Numbered from the stretch's first letter, positions 1 through 12,853 are shown. The stretch: DNA of 64,000 nucleotides from Nitriliruptoraceae bacterium (GCA_003565155.1 PXDB01000049.1:1-64000), one strand, 5' to 3'. Numbers and translations: made by a program. The notes: generated by a model not told the origin, from the letters alone.

Positions 1-32
1 GGCCGCCGACCACGAAGGCCGGGACGCGCGCC

Positions 33-665
33 TCAGGCGTCCTCCTCGCCCGCCTCGTCGACGTCCTCGGGGTCGGGGGCGTCGACCAGTTCACCCGTGG
101 CGCTGACCACGAACCAGCGATCGGCGCTGGCCTGCCCGCGCACGTCACCGGCCTCCGCGTCGACGACGAAGGTGTGCAACGGGGAGCCGTTGACGACGAT
201 CTGTAGGCCGCCGTCCTCACGCTCGACGGTGGTCACCTCGGCGTCGACACCGTCACCCACCTCCGGTTCACCGTCGACCAGGACCGGCTGCCACACCTGT
301 GCGCAGTCGCCGACGCAGACGAGGTCGGCGTCCAGCTGGTCGATGGCGCCGTAGGTGGTCATCCCCTCGGCGGTGACGATGTGGGCCCCGAGGTCGGCGT
401 CCGCCACCTCGATGCCGGTGGTGGTCACGCCGATGGGTGCGTCGGCCCCGGCCGCGTCCTCCGCTGGATCGTCGTCGGCCTCCTCGTCCTCGGTGGCCTC
501 ATCCTCGACCACGTCGTCATCGATCTCTTCCTCGGCGTCGACGTCCTCGTCGACCTCAGCGACACCTTCGTCGGGGTCGCCGGTCAGCGCCTCGTCATCG
601 GCGCAGGCGGCAGCGACGAGCGCGCCGGCCGCCAGCAGCGGCAGCAGTCGGGAGCGGAGCTTCAC
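33..665 (-). CDS. Secreted-repeat lipoprotein (PF03640-like)
   Basis: Predicted surface lipoprotein of unknown function. Residues 1-21 form a lipoprotein signal peptide ending in a lipobox-like VAAAC, so Cys21 would be lipidated. Residues 23-75 are an extremely Asp/Glu-rich spacer. Residues about 85-200 resemble the secreted repeat family PF03640, with the typical GxxxxTYGA and CVGDCAQVWQPV elements and a paired repeat. The GTG start is supported by AGGAGG placed 7 bases upstream. It lies downstream of era on the same strand after a 154-bp gap and is probably transcribed separately. Some family members are proposed to act at the cell surface in electron transfer or stress; nothing here proves such a role. 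Confidence 0.85.
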   Translation of the reverse strand: MKLRSRLLPLLAAGALVAAACADDEALTGDPDEGVAEVDEDVDAEEEIDDDVVEDEATEDEEADDDPAEDAAGADAPIGVTTTGIEVADADLGAHIVTAEGMTTYGAIDQLDADLVCVGDCAQVWQPVLVDGEPEVGDGVDAEVTTVEREDGGLQIVVNGSPLHTFVVDAEAGDVRGQASADRWFVVSATGELVDAPDPEDVDEAGEEDA

Positions 666-819
666 GGTGGTCCTCCTGGGAGCATCGGCGGCGCGGACGT
701 CGCGCAGCGCACGTTCTCACGGTCCCACAGGAGCGACAGCGGCGCCCTGTCCGGCTCCGGTCGAACGTCAGCGGCCGAACGGCCGCGGCTGACCGGACGG
801 TGCCCCGGCGTGCGCGACG

Positions 820-1782
820 TCAGTACCCGAGGCGGCCCAACTGCTTCGGGTCGCGCTGCCACTCCTTGGCGACACGGACGTGGGTGGAGAGGAACACCTT
901 CGCGCCGAAGAGGATCTCGAGCTCGCGACGTGCCGCGGTGGCCGCCGCCTTCAGGTGTGCGCCACCCCGGCCGATGACGATCGGCTTCTGGGACTCCCGC
1001 TCGACGTGGATCACGGCGTCCACCCGAAGGAGGTCGTCACGTTCGGGGTCGGGTGCCACCTCGTCGACGGTGACGGCGATGGAGTGCGGGAGCTCCTCGG
1101 TCACCACCCCGATCAGCTTCTCCCGCACGATCTCCGCGGCCAGCTGGCGCTCCGGCTGGTCGGAGACCTTGCCGGCAGCGAACAGCCTCGGCCCCTCCGG
1201 GAGATGGGACACGAGCACCTCGACCAGCCGGTCGAGGTTGTCGCCGGTGGCAGCCGACACCGGCACGATGTCCGCGAAGCCGCCCAGCGGCGCCCCGAGC
1301 TCCTCCAGGCGGACCAGCTCGGGCAGCATCCGCTCCTTGGGCCGTACGCGGTCGGTCTTGTTCGCCACGGCCACCACGGGTGTGGAGGTGTCGGCGAGCT
1401 CGCGGGCGAGGAACGCGTCACCCTCGCCGATCCCCGCGGCGACGTCCGCGACGAAGCACAACAGGTCCACCCCGGCCCAGGTGTCCCGCACCAGCTCGTT
1501 CAGCCGCCGGGTCAGCAGGGTGCGGGGCTTGGCCAGGCCGGGGGTGTCGAGGAACACCAGCTGCGCCTCCTCCCGCGTCAGCACCCCGCGGATGGCGTTA
1601 CGGGTGGTCCCCGGCACGGGTGTGACGATGGCGACCTTGCTCCCGACGAGGTGGTTCAGCAGGGTCGACTTGCCCGTGTTCGGCCGGCCGACCAGCGCGA
1701 TCAGCCCGCTGCGGTGGCCCTCGGGCACGGGGTCGTCGAGCCCGGCCAGGATCGACGCGACGTCCAGCTCACGCTCCTCCAC
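820..1782 (-). CDS. era: GTPase Era
   Basis: Ribosome-assembly GTPase that binds the 3' end of 16S rRNA during 30S maturation. The 320-residue protein has the G1 loop GRPNTGKS (32-39), G3 DTPG, G4 NKTD, and a C-terminal KH domain carrying VIGRGG and the conserved end of Era proteins. The ORF track extends about 107 codons too far upstream into cdd. The GTG chosen here has GGAGGAGG seven bases ahead of it, gives the usual Era length and leaves only a 14-bp overlap with the end of cdd. It is therefore translationally coupled to cdd, an arrangement common in actinobacteria and firmicutes. Confidence 0.96.
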   Translation of the reverse strand: MEERELDVASILAGLDDPVPEGHRSGLIALVGRPNTGKSTLLNHLVGSKVAIVTPVPGTTRNAIRGVLTREEAQLVFLDTPGLAKPRTLLTRRLNELVRDTWAGVDLLCFVADVAAGIGEGDAFLARELADTSTPVVAVANKTDRVRPKERMLPELVRLEELGAPLGGFADIVPVSAATGDNLDRLVEVLVSHLPEGPRLFAAGKVSDQPERQLAAEIVREKLIGVVTEELPHSIAVTVDEVAPDPERDDLLRVDAVIHVERESQKPIVIGRGGAHLKAAATAARRELEILFGAKVFLSTHVRVAKEWQRDPKQLGRLGY

Positions 1783-2296
1783 GGGGCACCTCCTCCGTGC
1801 CCGCAGCGGCGGGTGGGTCGTCCAGGCTGGCAGCGGCGGTCGGTGCGGGTGCGGCCTGCGCGCCCGCCGCGAGCCGCGCCGGGGTGAAGGCGTCCGGCAG
1901 CAGGACGTCGATGCGATGGGAGTGCACGGGGCCCCGGGCACCCGTGGCGTGGACCACGGCGCGTGGGCCGAACTCCGCGATGGTCTGCCGGCAGGCACCA
2001 CAGGGGGTGCAGGGGGCGTCACCGTCCCCGGCGACAGCGACGGCCACGACCTCCTCACGCGCACCCGCGGCGCACATCGCCGCCAGAGCGGTCTGCTCCG
2101 CACAGGTCGTCAGCCGGTAGGAGACGTTCTCCACGTTCACACCCTCGAAGGTGGCACCCGACACCGTCAGCACCACCGCGCCGACGTGGAACCCGGAGTA
2201 GGGCGCGTAGGCGCGGGCTCGGACCGTGCGTGCACGCCGCACCAGCCCCTCAGGAGAGGCGTCCTGCTCCCGGGGTTCGTCCGCGGTGTCGGTCAA
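1769..2296 (-). CDS. cdd: Cytidine deaminase
   Basis: Pyrimidine salvage enzyme converting cytidine and deoxycytidine to uridine and deoxyuridine. The zinc site is visible: Cys65 and catalytic Glu67 in TCAEQ, and Cys99/Cys102 in PCGACRQ. It starts with TTG, supported by GGAG seven bases upstream. At 175 residues it is some 40 longer than the usual tetrameric enzyme; the extra Ala/Pro-rich tail is at the C-terminus and looks non-catalytic. The gene overlaps the start of era by 14 bp, so the pair forms an operon. Confidence 0.93.
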   Translation of the reverse strand: MTDTADEPREQDASPEGLVRRARTVRARAYAPYSGFHVGAVVLTVSGATFEGVNVENVSYRLTTCAEQTALAAMCAAGAREEVVAVAVAGDGDAPCTPCGACRQTIAEFGPRAVVHATGARGPVHSHRIDVLLPDAFTPARLAAGAQAAPAPTAAASLDDPPAAAGTEEVPRGGA

Positions 2297-2364
2297 CTGC
2301 CAGCTCCATGGCGATGGGGCGGCAGCCTAACCTCGTCCCCGAACGTCGCGGCCGCGGCACCGGG

Positions 2365-3168
2365 TCACGATCGCAGGAAGCGCAGCACCTGCTCGTTGAA
2401 GACCCGCTCCTGGAAGGCTGCGTGCCCGAGACCTGTGGTGAGGTACAGGCTGCTGCCCGGGATCAGTTCCGCGAGCTCCTCGCTGGTGCCCCTACCGACG
2501 ACCCGGTCGTCGTCATCGCCGATCACCAGCGTGCGCGTGCTGATGCTCGACAGCTCATCGGCAGCATCGTGTGCGACGCAGGAACGTGCCTGGATCGTGA
2601 ATCGCCGCAGGCTGGCCGGCCTCCCCACCCGTGTCAGGAGCGGGTACAGGGGGCGGTAGCGCTTGACCTTGCGCTCCGGGTAGGTCTTCTCCATCGAGTC
2701 GATGGTCAGCCCCCGGTAGTCGCCCCGCTCCGCCATGGTGATCCATCCACCGATCACCTCCTGCACCGTGGCGTTGGGCTGCGCGACCGAGACGCCGATG
2801 ACCAACCGGTCCACGACCTCCGGGTGGTCGATCGCCAGGAACTGCGCGATCATGCCGCCCTGGGACACACCCAGCACGTGCGCCCGCGTGATCCCGATCG
2901 TGTCCATGCCCACGCGCAGGTCGGCGGCCATCTGCCGGGTGGAGTAGCCGTCCTCCAGACGGTTCTTCCGGCTGAAGACGGAGATCCGGTGGTCCTTGGC
3001 GTAGGCGCGGTACAGCACCGCCAGGGTCGCTGCCATCCGTTTGACGGTCTTCAACCCGTCGCCGAGACCGGGGATGATGACCAGGTGCTGTGTCCCCCGA
3101 CCGAGGGTCACGAGGTCCATCTCCGTGCCCGCCATCGGGACGCTGCTGCTGCGCGCGCCGTACAACAT
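2365..3168 (-). CDS. Alpha/beta-fold hydrolase
   Basis: Soluble alpha/beta hydrolase of unknown substrate. The nucleophile elbow GVSQGG places the serine near residue 102, an Asp-rich turn (GDDDDRVV) follows late in the fold and the catalytic His lies in GLGHAAF near the C-terminus, so the triad appears complete. The oxyanion-hole region is PGLGDG. I chose the ATG preceded by GGAGGTG with a six-base spacer (267 residues); the ORF track starts 18 codons upstream at an ATG without a visible ribosome site. It lies between the DHOD-like gene and cdd, all on the same strand, but a long inverted repeat separates it from the former. Confidence 0.88.
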   Translation of the reverse strand: MLYGARSSSVPMAGTEMDLVTLGRGTQHLVIIPGLGDGLKTVKRMAATLAVLYRAYAKDHRISVFSRKNRLEDGYSTRQMAADLRVGMDTIGITRAHVLGVSQGGMIAQFLAIDHPEVVDRLVIGVSVAQPNATVQEVIGGWITMAERGDYRGLTIDSMEKTYPERKVKRYRPLYPLLTRVGRPASLRRFTIQARSCVAHDAADELSSISTRTLVIGDDDDRVVGRGTSEELAELIPGSSLYLTTGLGHAAFQERVFNEQVLRFLRS

Positions 3169-3251
3169 CGACACCACCTCCATCCTGGTCGGGCCACTGG
3201 CTCCTGTCGCGGTCGGTCTCATCGCCGCGCGGCGCTCGGCGCCGCGGACAT

Positions 3252-3288
3252 GATCGACGGCCGGCCCCGCACCGGCCGGCCGTCGATC
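3252..3288 (-). terminator. 13-bp perfect inverted repeat after DHOD-like gene
   Basis: GATCGACGGCCGG and its exact complement flank an 11-base loop. It lies between the stop of the DHOD-like gene and the start of the hydrolase, as expected for a transcription terminator of the nifJ unit. No T-run follows on either strand, which is common for actinobacterial hairpin terminators; an operator role is the alternative. Confidence 0.55.
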
Positions 3289-3382
3289 GGCTCCCCACGC
3301 TCCCGCCCGCTGACGCGGGCGTCCCGCAGGTCGTGCTAGCTCGTGCGCTCCTGACGCTGCTCCCTCGGGTGCGTGGCCCTGC

Positions 3383-4467
3383 TCACTGGAGGAAGGTCCC
3401 GGCGTAGCGGGTCAAGGTGTCGAGGTAGTTGGCCCGCTCGAACTGCGAGGGGTCACGTACGGTGCGTTGCGACACCGCGCCGGTCATCTCCATCACCGAG
3501 CCGTAGCCGGTCTCCTGCATCCACGACTCGAGCTCCCCGAGGATCGTGGCCGCGTGATCGGGGCCCTCGCGCAGCAGCGCCGAGGGGGTCATGCCGACGT
3601 TCGCGCCGGCCAGCAGGACCTTGGCGAGGTCCGCACCGGTGTGGATGCCGGTGGTGGCGGCCAGCGACGCATCGATCCGCCCGTGCAGGATCGCGCACCA
3701 GCGCAGCGGCAGGCGGAGCTCGTCGGAGGTGGACAGCACCAGGTGCGGCCCCACCGCCAGCGTCTCCAGGTTGATGTCCGGTTGGTAGAAGCGGTTGAAC
3801 AGCACCAGCCCTGCCGCTCCGGCGTCAGCGAGCTGCCGCGCCAGGTTGCCGAAGGCCGAGTAGGAGGGCCCGAGCTTGACCGAGACCGGCACGCTCGCCG
3901 CCCCCGCCACGGCCTCCACCAGCGCGAGGGTCTCCAGCTCGATCTGGCGACCCGACACCTCGATGTCCGCAGCGACGCGGTAGACGTTCAGCTCGATCGC
4001 GTCCGCACCGGCCTCGCTGAGCAGGCGGGCGTACCGCGTCCACCCGCCAGTGGTCACCCCGTTGAGGCTCGCGATGATGGGCACCGAGGTGACCTTCTTC
4101 GCGTCACGCACCAGGTTCAGGTAGCGCGCCACACCGGTGTTGTAGTCATCGAGGTTGGGGACGTAGCCGGCGGGTGCCTCGGGGTTGGCGTCGCTGCCGT
4201 ACTGCGACAGCGCCTCGAACTGCCCCGACTCGTGCTCGAGCTGCTCCTCGAACAGGCTGGGGAGCACCACGGCGCCGATGCCGGCGGCATCCAGGGCCTT
4301 CAGGGACGGCAGATCCCCGGTGAAGGGGCCGGCCGAGGCCACCAGGGGGCTGCGCAGGCGCATCCCGAGGTAGTCGACCGACAGGTCCACCTCGCCCTCG
4401 AACTCGGGCCCGCTCGGGACCACGTGGCCCGGTCCCGGAGGTGCGTCGTCGTCGGTCCAGCTGGTCA

Positions 4468-4468
<1 letters not shown>
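3383..4468 (-). CDS. NifJ-linked dihydroorotate dehydrogenase-like protein
   Basis: A 361-residue TIM-barrel flavoprotein resembling dihydroorotate dehydrogenase; relatives are often encoded next to pyruvate:ferredoxin oxidoreductase. The fold is recognisable (SPLVASAGPFTGD at the start, ADAIELN near residue 160, SVKLGPSY, GADLAKVLLAGANV). The segment that should read NxSCPN with the catalytic Ser/Cys is instead ELNVYRV, so classical dihydroorotate oxidation is doubtful. The true ATG overlaps the nifJ stop by one base (TGATG) and has GGAGGAG upstream; the ORF track begins 135 codons too early. Translational coupling suggests an accessory role for NifJ, but the actual function is unknown. Confidence 0.88.
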
Positions 4469-8223
<3,755 letters not shown>

Positions 8224-8308
8224 CGGACACCTCTCAGGTAGCGCGCGGTACGGGCACGCTCGGACATCAGCCGAGACGTTAAGAGCAGCGCCGCAGGCTT
8301 CGTGCGGC

Positions 8309-9718
8309 TCAAGGTCCCCGATCCGCGGGACCTCGTGCCCCATCGCCGCCGGCGACCTCGGCGTCCATCGACGTGACCGTGGACGGGTCGCCGTCCTGAC
8401 CGACCGCTGCCGATGGGTCCGTGCCGTCCGCAACCGCGGCCGTCCGCCGAGCGGTGGCGGCCGGCGTGATGCGCACCTTGGCGACCCGGCGGCCCTGGAG
8501 CTGGAGCACCTCGATCGCGGTGCCCTCCAGCTCGATGCGCTCATCGGTGACCGGGACCCGACCGAGCGTGCCGAACACCAGCCCACCCACGGTGTCCCAG
8601 CCCTCCTCGGGCAGGGAGAGGTCGAGCAGCTCGTTGAGGTCGTCCACCCCGAGACGTGCATCGATCAGATACCGCCCGTCCTGCAACGGCTCGACGAGCG
8701 GTTCCTCCTGATCATGCTCGTCGACGATCTCGCCGACGATCTCCTCGAGCACGTCCTCGATGGTGACCAGCCCCACGAACTCCCCGTACTCGTCCACGAC
8801 CAGCGCCAGATGGACCGCGTCCGCCTGCAGCTCCCGCAGCAGCTCGTCGCACCCCTTGGTCTCGGGGACGAAGGTGGGTGGTCGGGTCAGGTCCGCCCAG
8901 CCGTCCCGCGTCGGCTCGGTCGCCAGACGGCGGAGCAGGTCCTTGGCGTACACCACGCCGACGATCCGTCCGGTGTCGGGCGGCGCGTGCACCGGAAGGC
9001 GGGAGTAGCCGCCGTCCACCGCCACGCCGACCACCTCGGCGAGCGGCGCACCGTCGGGCACGCTCACCACGTCGGGCCGGGGCACCATCACCTCGCGGAC
9101 CAGGGTGTCCCCGAGCTCGAAGATCGAGCGGATCATCGCCCGCTCCTCGGGCTCGAGCTCGTCGTCCTCCTCCTGCTCGTCCTCGGTGAGCTCGCGCAGC
9201 TCGTCATCGCCGGCGTGCGGCCCCGAGACCTCATGACGCCGCGGGACCAGCGCCCGGCCCACCCCGACCACCACCGAGGTGGCCGGCCCCAGCAGCCGCA
9301 CCACGGTCCGGCCGCCGCGCGCCAGCACCAGCCCGGCGGTGTCGAGGTGACGGAGCACCAGGGTGCGGGGCACGGCCTCGCCGAGCACCAGGCTGACCAC
9401 GACCACCACCACCATCGCGCCCACGACCGCGAACCCGCCCCCGCCGAGGTCCAGGACCAACCAGGTCGCCAGCGCCGCCGTGGTCACCCGGGCACCCACC
9501 GTCGCGAGCAGGATGGCGTCGAGGGTGCGGGCCCGGTGCTCGGTCAGCCACAGCAACGCCGCGGTGCGGGCGGGCACGTCCTCGCGTTCCTCCACCAGCC
9601 GCAGCGCCCGCACCACGTTCATGCGCGTCGCCACGGTCTCAACGGCCGCGAGCCAGGCGGTGATGACCACGAGGAGAACGAGCGCGAGCAGGACCAGGGG
9701 CACGGGGTCGGCGTTCAC
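8309..9718 (-). CDS. CNNM/CorC-HlyC family CBS transporter
   Basis: Membrane protein of the DUF21-CBS-CorC_HlyC family, linked in other organisms to magnesium/cobalt export. The first 150 residues contain three to four hydrophobic helices (DUF21). A Glu/Asp-rich linker leads to a CBS-domain pair (about 200-320, with MVPRPDVVSV and VDEYGEFVGLVTIEDVLEEIVGEI), then the transporter-associated CorC_HlyC domain (about 335-420) and a low-complexity tail. It begins with GTG in a four-base GTGA overlap with the ybeY stop. The phoH-ybeY-corC order is the standard bacterial arrangement. Confidence 0.93.
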   Translation of the reverse strand: MNADPVPLVLLALVLLVVITAWLAAVETVATRMNVVRALRLVEEREDVPARTAALLWLTEHRARTLDAILLATVGARVTTAALATWLVLDLGGGGFAVVGAMVVVVVVSLVLGEAVPRTLVLRHLDTAGLVLARGGRTVVRLLGPATSVVVGVGRALVPRRHEVSGPHAGDDELRELTEDEQEEDDELEPEERAMIRSIFELGDTLVREVMVPRPDVVSVPDGAPLAEVVGVAVDGGYSRLPVHAPPDTGRIVGVVYAKDLLRRLATEPTRDGWADLTRPPTFVPETKGCDELLRELQADAVHLALVVDEYGEFVGLVTIEDVLEEIVGEIVDEHDQEEPLVEPLQDGRYLIDARLGVDDLNELLDLSLPEEGWDTVGGLVFGTLGRVPVTDERIELEGTAIEVLQLQGRRVAKVRITPAATARRTAAVADGTDPSAAVGQDGDPSTVTSMDAEVAGGDGARGPADRGP

Positions 9719-10173
9719 CGCGGTGCGGTTCCCCGCCGGTGGCTGACCAACAGCTGCTCGGTGAGCGCGAACATCTCGCGCTCCTCCGCCTCCTCCGCGT
9801 GGTCCATGCCGAGCAGGTGCAGGAGCCCGTGCACGGTCAACAGGCGCAGTTCGTCGTGGGCGGAGCGGTCGAACCGCGGCGCCTGTTCCGCGGCCACCTC
9901 GGGGCAGAGGACGACATCGCCGAGCACCGCGGGCACGCCCGAGGGCGACTCCCCGACAGCGTCGATCGGGAACGCCAGCACATCCGTCGCTCCGCGCTCG
10001 CCGAGGTGGTCGGCGTTGAGCTGGGTCATGGTCTCCCGGTCCACCAGCAGCAGGGTCCCCGCCATGTCGTCCGGCACGTGGCGTTCGGCGAGCACGTGAC
10101 GGGCGAGGGAGACGAGATCCTCGGCATCGACGGCGCGCTGCTGCTCGTCAGCCAGCTCGACCGACACGCTCAC
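9715..10173 (-). CDS. ybeY: Endoribonuclease YbeY
   Basis: Zinc-dependent single-strand endoribonuclease for 16S rRNA 3'-end maturation and 70S quality control. The signature HGLLHLLGMDH near residues 119-129 supplies the three metal-binding histidines. The 152-residue length is typical. Both the upstream (phoH) and downstream (corC) junctions are four-base GTGA overlaps, so the three genes are translated as a coupled unit. GTG start. Confidence 0.96.
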   Translation of the reverse strand: MSVSVELADEQQRAVDAEDLVSLARHVLAERHVPDDMAGTLLLVDRETMTQLNADHLGERGATDVLAFPIDAVGESPSGVPAVLGDVVLCPEVAAEQAPRFDRSAHDELRLLTVHGLLHLLGMDHAEEAEEREMFALTEQLLVSHRRGTAPR

Positions 10174-11306
10174 CCACCCCCGTCGGTGGCGTCGTCGCTG
10201 GTGGCGGCGTCGCTGGTGGCGGCGCGGCTGTCGGCAGCTGCGGCGCCCGTGCGCAGCGACGCTTCGTCGTAGGCCTCGTACGCCTCGACGATGCGCTGCA
10301 CGATGTGGTGGCGCACCACGTCCCCGGACCGCAGCCGCGCGAAGGCCACCCCGTCGATGCCGTCGAGGATCTCGCCGACGATCCTGAGCCCGGATCTGGT
10401 CCCGGTCGGCAGATCCACCTGGCTGACGTCACCCGTGACCACGGCCTTGGAGTTGAAGCCGATGCGGGTGAGGAACATCTTCATCTGCTCGGGTGAGGTG
10501 TTCTGCGCCTCGTCGAGGACGATGAACGCGTCGTTGAGCGTGCGTCCCCGCATGTAGGCCAGGGGTGCGATCTCGATGGTGCCGCGGTCGACGTGGTTGA
10601 CGAGCTCCTCCGCCTCCATCATCTCGTGGAGGGCGTCCCACAGCGGCTTGAGGTACGGGTCGATCTTCTCGTGCAGGGTCCCTGGCAGGAAGCCCAGCCG
10701 CTCGCCGGCCTCCACCGCCGGTCGGGTCAGGATCAGGCGGTTGACCTGCTTGGCGCGCAGCGCCTGCACCGCGGCCCCCATCGCCAGGTAGGTCTTGCCG
10801 GTACCGGCCGGTCCGATCCCGAAGGTGACCGTGTTCTCCCGGATGGCGTCGAGGTAGCGTTTCTGACCCAGGGTCTTGGCCCGGATCGTGCGTCCGCGAT
10901 GGGTGATGAGCGCCTCGGACAGCACCTCCGAGGGGCGCTCGTCGGCGTCGTCACGGATCATGCGCACCGTCTGGCGCACCGTCCCACGGTCGATCGCGTG
11001 GCCGCGATCGAGCAGCAGGACGAGCTCCTCGAACAGCCGGGCGACCCGGCCGGTCTCGGCGGGGTCCTCGGAGCGGATGGCGATCTCGTTGCCACGGACG
11101 TGGATCGAGGCGTGGAAGGCGTCCTCGATGGTCCGTAGGAGCTCATCACGCGTCCCCAGCAGCGACACCATGGCGTGCTCGCCGGGGACGAGGACCTTGA
11201 TGGCGCCGACCCCGTCGCCGGTGCTGGCGCGCTCGCCGCCAACGGTGTGGGCGGCGGGGGCGTCCTCGGGTGCGGTGCGGGCGGTACTCGCAGGCAGACT
11301 CGCCAC
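10170..11306 (-). CDS. phoH: PhoH-family ATPase
   Basis: Cytoplasmic P-loop ATPase/putative RNA helicase of the PhoH family, conserved next to ybeY and thought to assist RNA metabolism. The N-terminal region carries a KH-like segment (HVRGNEIAIRSED). Walker A GPAGTGKT lies near residue 167 and Walker B FIVLDEAQN near 263, with the family-specific RPAVEAGERLGFLPGTL between them. The last 30 residues are low-complexity. GTG start with GAGGAG somewhat far upstream, so a start slightly downstream is possible. The stop overlaps the ybeY start. Confidence 0.95.
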   Translation of the reverse strand: MASLPASTARTAPEDAPAAHTVGGERASTGDGVGAIKVLVPGEHAMVSLLGTRDELLRTIEDAFHASIHVRGNEIAIRSEDPAETGRVARLFEELVLLLDRGHAIDRGTVRQTVRMIRDDADERPSEVLSEALITHRGRTIRAKTLGQKRYLDAIRENTVTFGIGPAGTGKTYLAMGAAVQALRAKQVNRLILTRPAVEAGERLGFLPGTLHEKIDPYLKPLWDALHEMMEAEELVNHVDRGTIEIAPLAYMRGRTLNDAFIVLDEAQNTSPEQMKMFLTRIGFNSKAVVTGDVSQVDLPTGTRSGLRIVGEILDGIDGVAFARLRSGDVVRHHIVQRIVEAYEAYDEASLRTGAAAADSRAATSDAATSDDATDGGG

Positions 11307-11420
11307 GGGTGCGGGTGACTCCTCGACGGGGACCGGGGTGGGGCAGGGTGCGCCGGCGAGGCGTCGGCGGCGCCGGGCGCGGATCTCGGCCAGGGTAGCT
11401 CCCGTGGCCCGGTCGCGACC

Positions 11421-11897
11421 TCAGCGCACCACGCCGACCGCAGCCAACCGCTCGCGTAGCTCCTCCGGCGCGGCGTCGAGCACGGCAGCGAGGAGCTCCA
11501 GGTCACCGCTGCGGATCGTCAGCACCCGACCGTTGTAGTCACCGCGGCGCGCCTGGATCGCGGCGGCGTAGCGGCGCACCGCCGGCTCGATCTCCGTCTC
11601 TCGCTCGAGCGCCGTCAGGTCGATGACCAGCTCCGGTCCCCGGTCGGTCAGCACCGGGAGGCCCGATACCTCCGGCGGCAGCAGCTCGGACACCGGCACC
11701 CGGTAGAAGATGGCCAGCCGCTGCAGGCGGGAGATGGACACCGCCCGCTCACCGCGCTCGTAGGCCCCCACGACGGACGCTTTCAGGACGCCTTCGCTGC
11801 GGTGCTCGACCTCGTGCAGCGACAGTCCCTGCTGCTGACGAACCCGCCGGAGCCGCTCACCTAGCAGCGCGGCGTACCGTCCCTCATCAGCAGACAT
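11421..11897 (-). CDS. BldD-like XRE regulator with c-di-GMP signature
   Basis: Helix-turn-helix DNA-binding protein resembling BldD, the c-di-GMP-controlled developmental master repressor of Streptomyces. Residues 10-75 form an XRE-type HTH (QQGLSLHEVEHRSEG, SVVGAYERGERAVS). The C-terminal domain holds RGDYNGRVLTIRSGD at 118-132, which matches the BldD c-di-GMP signature RXD-X8-RXXD exactly (RGD, eight residues, RSGD). Length 158 residues, close to BldD. The ATG used gives an N-terminus like BldD; a GTG nine codons upstream is possible. It stands alone between rsmE and phoH. A repressor of dispersed targets is likely; a developmental role in this organism is only inference. Confidence 0.9.
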   Translation of the reverse strand: MSADEGRYAALLGERLRRVRQQQGLSLHEVEHRSEGVLKASVVGAYERGERAVSISRLQRLAIFYRVPVSELLPPEVSGLPVLTDRGPELVIDLTALERETEIEPAVRRYAAAIQARRGDYNGRVLTIRSGDLELLAAVLDAAPEELRERLAAVGVVR

Positions 11898-12021
11898 GGC
11901 GTTCTCGATGGATCTCGGTCGCACCCGGCGCGGGGAGGGTGCGAGGTTGGTGGTGTGCGACCGGGGCCTGACCGGCCGTCATCGACGCTCCGGACCCGGG
12001 CTCCCAGCCACTTCACCCTCC

Positions 12022-12050
12022 ACGATACATCGACCACGCTCCGTCAGGAA
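12022..12050 (-). promoter_or_regulatory. Possible promoter of the bldD-like gene
   Basis: TTCCTG and TATCGT are separated by 17 bases on the minus strand, giving a predicted leader of about 120 nt. The -35 match is weak. The -10 lies in CGATGTATCG, a small palindrome that could bind a regulator, perhaps the gene product itself. Confidence 0.3.
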
Positions 12051-12109
12051 GCATCGTGACCCAGCGTAAAGCGGGATGAGCGCGTCGCGACCGCGCAGCC
12101 GGGCGGGGC

Positions 12110-12838
12110 TCACCCCCAGCGGCCGAGCGCTGCCGAGAGCACCGCGATGCCGGCCGGACCCGCGTGTTCGGTCCTGAGCACCGTCGTACCGAGCCCGACC
12201 GCCAGCGCGCCAGCGGTGACCGCGTCGGCCACCTCGTCGTCGGTGAAGCCGCCTTCCGGTCCCACGGCCAGCACCACGGCAGGGACACCGACCAGGGACT
12301 CGGCGATCCGCGGGAGACCGGGTGTAGCGGGGTGTGCCACCAGGACGAGTTCCTCCTCGGCGATGGAGCGGTCCAGTCGCGCCGGTCCACTGACCAGCGG
12401 TCGCCTCGGGCGGCGCGCCTGCTCGCTCGCAGCCCGCACGACCGCTTCCCAGCGCGCACGCGCCTTGGACGCGCGTGGACCGGTCAGCCGCGGGACCGAC
12501 CTTGCCGTGGTCAGCACCCGGATCTCGTCCACCCCGAGCTCGGTCGCCTGACGCAGCACCTCGTCGAGCTTCCGTCCCTTGGGCAGGGCCTGGGCGAGGA
12601 TCAGCCGGGGGTGGCGGGGTGGGACCAGCCGTGCGTCAGCGGTCAGCTGGACACCAGCCTCGCCGAGCGAACCGGTGGCGGTCCAGCCGTCGCCGTCCGC
12701 CACCTCGATCGGCGCACCGACGCGCAGCCGGAGCACCCGCTCTAGGTGGGAACGTTCCGCGGCGGACAGCGGGAACCAGGCCCCCGCCGCTCCGGCGTCG
12801 AGGGAGGTGTCGAGGTGGACGAAGGGCGTACGGCTCAC
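12110..12838 (-). CDS. rsmE: 16S rRNA (uracil-1498-N3)-methyltransferase
   Basis: SPOUT-class methyltransferase that makes m3U1498 in 16S rRNA. N-terminal PUA-like domain with the HLERVLRLRVGAPIEVADG pattern; the knotted C-terminal SPOUT domain shows LAQALPKGRKLDEVLRQATELGV, the AdoMet-binding GPEGGFTDDE near residue 194 and the closing LRTEHAGPAGIAVLSAL. 242 residues is standard. It starts 15 bases after dnaJ, and dnaJ-rsmE linkage is usual in Gram-positive bacteria. GTG start. Confidence 0.95.
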   Translation of the reverse strand: MSRTPFVHLDTSLDAGAAGAWFPLSAAERSHLERVLRLRVGAPIEVADGDGWTATGSLGEAGVQLTADARLVPPRHPRLILAQALPKGRKLDEVLRQATELGVDEIRVLTTARSVPRLTGPRASKARARWEAVVRAASEQARRPRRPLVSGPARLDRSIAEEELVLVAHPATPGLPRIAESLVGVPAVVLAVGPEGGFTDDEVADAVTAGALAVGLGTTVLRTEHAGPAGIAVLSAALGRWG

Positions 12839-12853
12839 GGCGCTGGCACGGCC

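Noticed and set aside
1783-2103. Upstream extension of era in the ORF track
   Set aside because: Frame runs antiparallel-free through cdd codons and is Arg/Pro-rich; a strong ribosome site marks the GTG at the real start.
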